Part shown: positions 32,015-33,484 of the stretch, piece by piece
Layout: every line of letters begins with the position of its first letter
Position numbering within the stretch: position 1 is the stretch's first letter
Assembly (NCBI GenBank): GCA_017444985.1
Contig: JAFSVK010000007.1
Coordinates: 1 to 33,484 of the forward strand
DNA length: 33,484 nucleotides
Direction of reading: 5' to 3'
Source: Bacillota bacterium
GTDB lineage: Bacteria; Bacillota; Clostridia; Lachnospirales; CAG-274
The notes under the pieces: generated by a model
What the model was told of the DNA's origin: nothing
The model's database searches: none
Seen by the model: the letters and a program-made list of their open reading frames with translations, nothing else
Position numbers and translations under genes: made by a program

Positions 32015-33307
32015 ATGGATAATGCAAAAAGGCTTGAAATAATAGAAAAACAGAGGGCACTTTACGGAAGCGATTTTGAAAATATAAGGGCGGTTTACAG
32101 CCGACACCCTGATTTTTGCCGTAAATTTTGGGTGCGTGGAAGGGGTAGAAAAATACATACGGGTTTTATCTGTGAGGTGATAGATAGGTATGCGGATATA
32201 GCCGCTCAGGATCTTAACGCCATAAGTGTAGAGAAAAACAAGGATATATGGGAGAGCATAAAGCATGAAAACGATATGCTCTCCATTGTGGAAGAGGCTG
32301 TAAAGCAAACACTCATCTGCGGAGACGGAGCTTTTAAAATAAGCTTTGACAGCGGTTTGAGCCAATATCCTATTGTGGAGTTTGTACCGGGGGACAGGAC
32401 AGAGTTTGTTATGGTGAGGGGAAGAGTTAAAGAGGTGGTGTTCTTAAAGCATATTAAAGAATATGTGCTTAGGGAAAGGTATGTAAGGGGCGGTATAATA
32501 TATGAGTTAAGGGATATAAGGGGCAAGAGCGTAAGCTTTGAAGAGGCTAAAATATGCCGTATCAAAAATGTGTACTTTAAAGATGATACTTTGGCGGCGG
32601 TGCCTTTTTACGTGTTTTCAAGTCCCGAATTTTCGGGAAGGGGAAAGCCTCTCTTTGCCTCAAAGGAAGATATAGCAGATGCTCTTGACGAGATAGTCAG
32701 CCAGTGGATGGAGGCTGTGAGAAAGAGCCGGACCAAAAAATACATACCCGAAGGCCTTATACCGAGGGATAAGGAAAGCGGTGCTTTTATAAAAAAAGGC
32801 CTTGATTTTGATGACGACTTTGTGACCTTAGGCTCAAGTTTTGTGGAGGGTACGGAACAAATACAGACCATAAACCCCCTCCTTCCCTATGAGGGCTATT
32901 CAAGAGCCTATCTCCTGTATTTGGATATGCTTTTAAGCGGTGTGATATCCCCCTCTACCTTGGGTATAGACCTTAAGAAAACAGACAATGCCACAAGCCA
33001 GAGGGAAAAGGAAAAAATAACACTCTACATAAGGGGAAAAATAGTTTGTGCCCTTTCAAAGGCACTTAAAAGCTTGGCGGAAAAGTGCTTTAAAGTCTAT
33101 TCCTTAGTCTACGGCAAAGAAACTCTTGCGGGAAACATTTCCGTAAGCTTCGGAGAATACGCACAACCCGACTTTTCCGCGGTGGTAAACACCGTAGCCA
33201 CAGCCTGCAAAGCGGGTATAATGAGTAAGACCATGGCAGTCGAAGAACTCTACGGCAATACCTTAAGCAAGGAGGAAAAGAAGAGGGAGGTGGAGAGGCT
33301 TGGATGA
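32015..33307 (+). CDS. Phage portal protein (SPP1 gp6-like)
   Basis: A 430-residue portal protein, the dodecameric ring at the capsid vertex through which the terminase packs DNA. Recognition rests on position after terL, length, and portal-like sequence: FICEVIDRYADIAAQDLNAI, a wing region with QTLICGDGAFKISFD and VEFVPGDRTEFV, and the C-terminal stem/crown part LLYLDMLLSGVISPSTLGID, NATSQREKEKITLYI, ending in a charged helix. AAAGGAGG precedes the ATG. Its stop overlaps an ATG at 33304 that would open the next gene. Confidence 0.85.
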   Translation: MDNAKRLEIIEKQRALYGSDFENIRAVYSRHPDFCRKFWVRGRGRKIHTGFICEVIDRYADIAAQDLNAISVEKNKDIWESIKHENDMLSIVEEAVKQTLICGDGAFKISFDSGLSQYPIVEFVPGDRTEFVMVRGRVKEVVFLKHIKEYVLRERYVRGGIIYELRDIRGKSVSFEEAKICRIKNVYFKDDTLAAVPFYVFSSPEFSGRGKPLFASKEDIADALDEIVSQWMEAVRKSRTKKYIPEGLIPRDKESGAFIKKGLDFDDDFVTLGSSFVEGTEQIQTINPLLPYEGYSRAYLLYLDMLLSGVISPSTLGIDLKKTDNATSQREKEKITLYIRGKIVCALSKALKSLAEKCFKVYSLVYGKETLAGNISVSFGEYAQPDFSAVVNTVATACKAGIMSKTMAVEELYGNTLSKEEKKREVERLG

Positions 33308-33357
33308 GGGGGCTAATAGTGCTATTGAAGTACACTTTAGCTATAGGGAACCTCTAA
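33304..33357 (+). pseudogene. Start of the next phage gene, cut off after 17 codons
   Basis: An ATG overlapping the portal stop (ATGA) opens a frame of 17 residues that ends at a stop as soon as the repeat element sequence begins (GGGAACCTCTAAAAACTC, about 33346). A head morphogenesis gene would be normal here. I read this as a gene interrupted by the element, with low certainty. Confidence 0.35.
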
Positions 33358-33484
33358 AAACTCATAAATCGTAAAATTGGCTATCTTGCCCGATTACGTC
33401 GTCAATGTCTCTCACCAATGCTCTACATTGGCTTCGAGCCATTTCCTAGTCCTCGAACAAGATATCTCAATTTTACTTCAATAG
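33346..33484. repeat. Long hairpin repeat element at the right edge
   Basis: Begins near GGGAACCTCTAAAAACTC. GTAAAATTG (33371-33379) pairs with CAATTTTAC (33468-33476), TATCTTG (33382-33388) with CAAGATA (33458-33464), CGA (33391-33393) with TCG (33453-33455), and CCAATG/CATTGG (33415-33431) forms the tip. In addition CTATTGAAGTA (33322-33332) and TACTTCAATAG (33474-33484) are an 11-base inverted pair. No long ORF is present. It looks like the end of an insertion element or a MITE; the other end is outside the window. Confidence 0.55.

Overview
The window looks like a chromosomal segment (or contig) of a low-to-mid GC Bacillota, probably class Clostridia and probably gut- or rumen-type. The reasons are strong GGAGG ribosome binding sites, consensus sigma-A promoters, heavy use of ATA, AGA and AGG codons, and families typical of that group: YhaM, DUF951, a DUF5711-type membrane protein, RecX, YebC and Rpn/PD-(D/E)XK transposase-family nucleases. 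No database was searched; every family name comes from motif reading.

Layout. (1) 1-2740: an Rpn-family gene on the minus strand diverges from a secreted family 9 pectate lyase whose leader can form alternative hairpins. (2) 2837-4661: a TGS-less threonyl-tRNA synthetase with its own terminator. (3) 4792-14655: a long plus-strand run of tightly packed, often overlapping genes: DUF5711-like protein, YigZ/IMPACT, MscS, DUF951, RecX, CbiD, a C39-like papain-fold protein, malic enzyme, ArgH, YebC and a two-gene chromate transporter. (4) 14800-17424: a secreted Thr-rich protein with a glucuronyl C5-epimerase-like C-terminus, coupled to a lipoprotein. (5) 17431-17883: rpsT with a consensus promoter, structured leader and terminator. 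(6) 17964-20368: a polar amino acid ABC importer operon. (7) 20354-22515: a beta-solenoid-like ORF with a doubtful 5' end, a 47-residue peptide gene, a strong terminator and a cluster of double-hairpin repeats. (8) 22516-25968, minus strand: AlkD-like protein with ACG where ATG is expected, an HTH/membrane/zinc-ribbon regulator, a second Rpn-family gene, a Kv-like ion channel and a RelB/DinJ-like antitoxin remnant overlapping the channel start. (9) 25995-29965, minus strand: the operon L,D-transpeptidase, YdcF, YhaM, RlmD. (10) 29999-30357: rpmE with promoter, leader hairpin and two terminators. (11) 30396-33343: a phage packaging module (small ORF, large terminase, portal) that runs into a long hairpin element at the right edge, so the rest of the phage is not visible.

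Most genes are housekeeping or metabolic. I found no clear new defence or biosynthetic system. The most interesting items are the A-B-A'-B' leader of the pectate lyase gene, the double-hairpin repeat family with compensatory stem changes, the antitoxin-remnant/ion-channel overlap, the 47-residue peptide, the secreted epimerase-like protein with its lipoprotein, and candidate ribosomal protein leaders on rpsT and rpmE.
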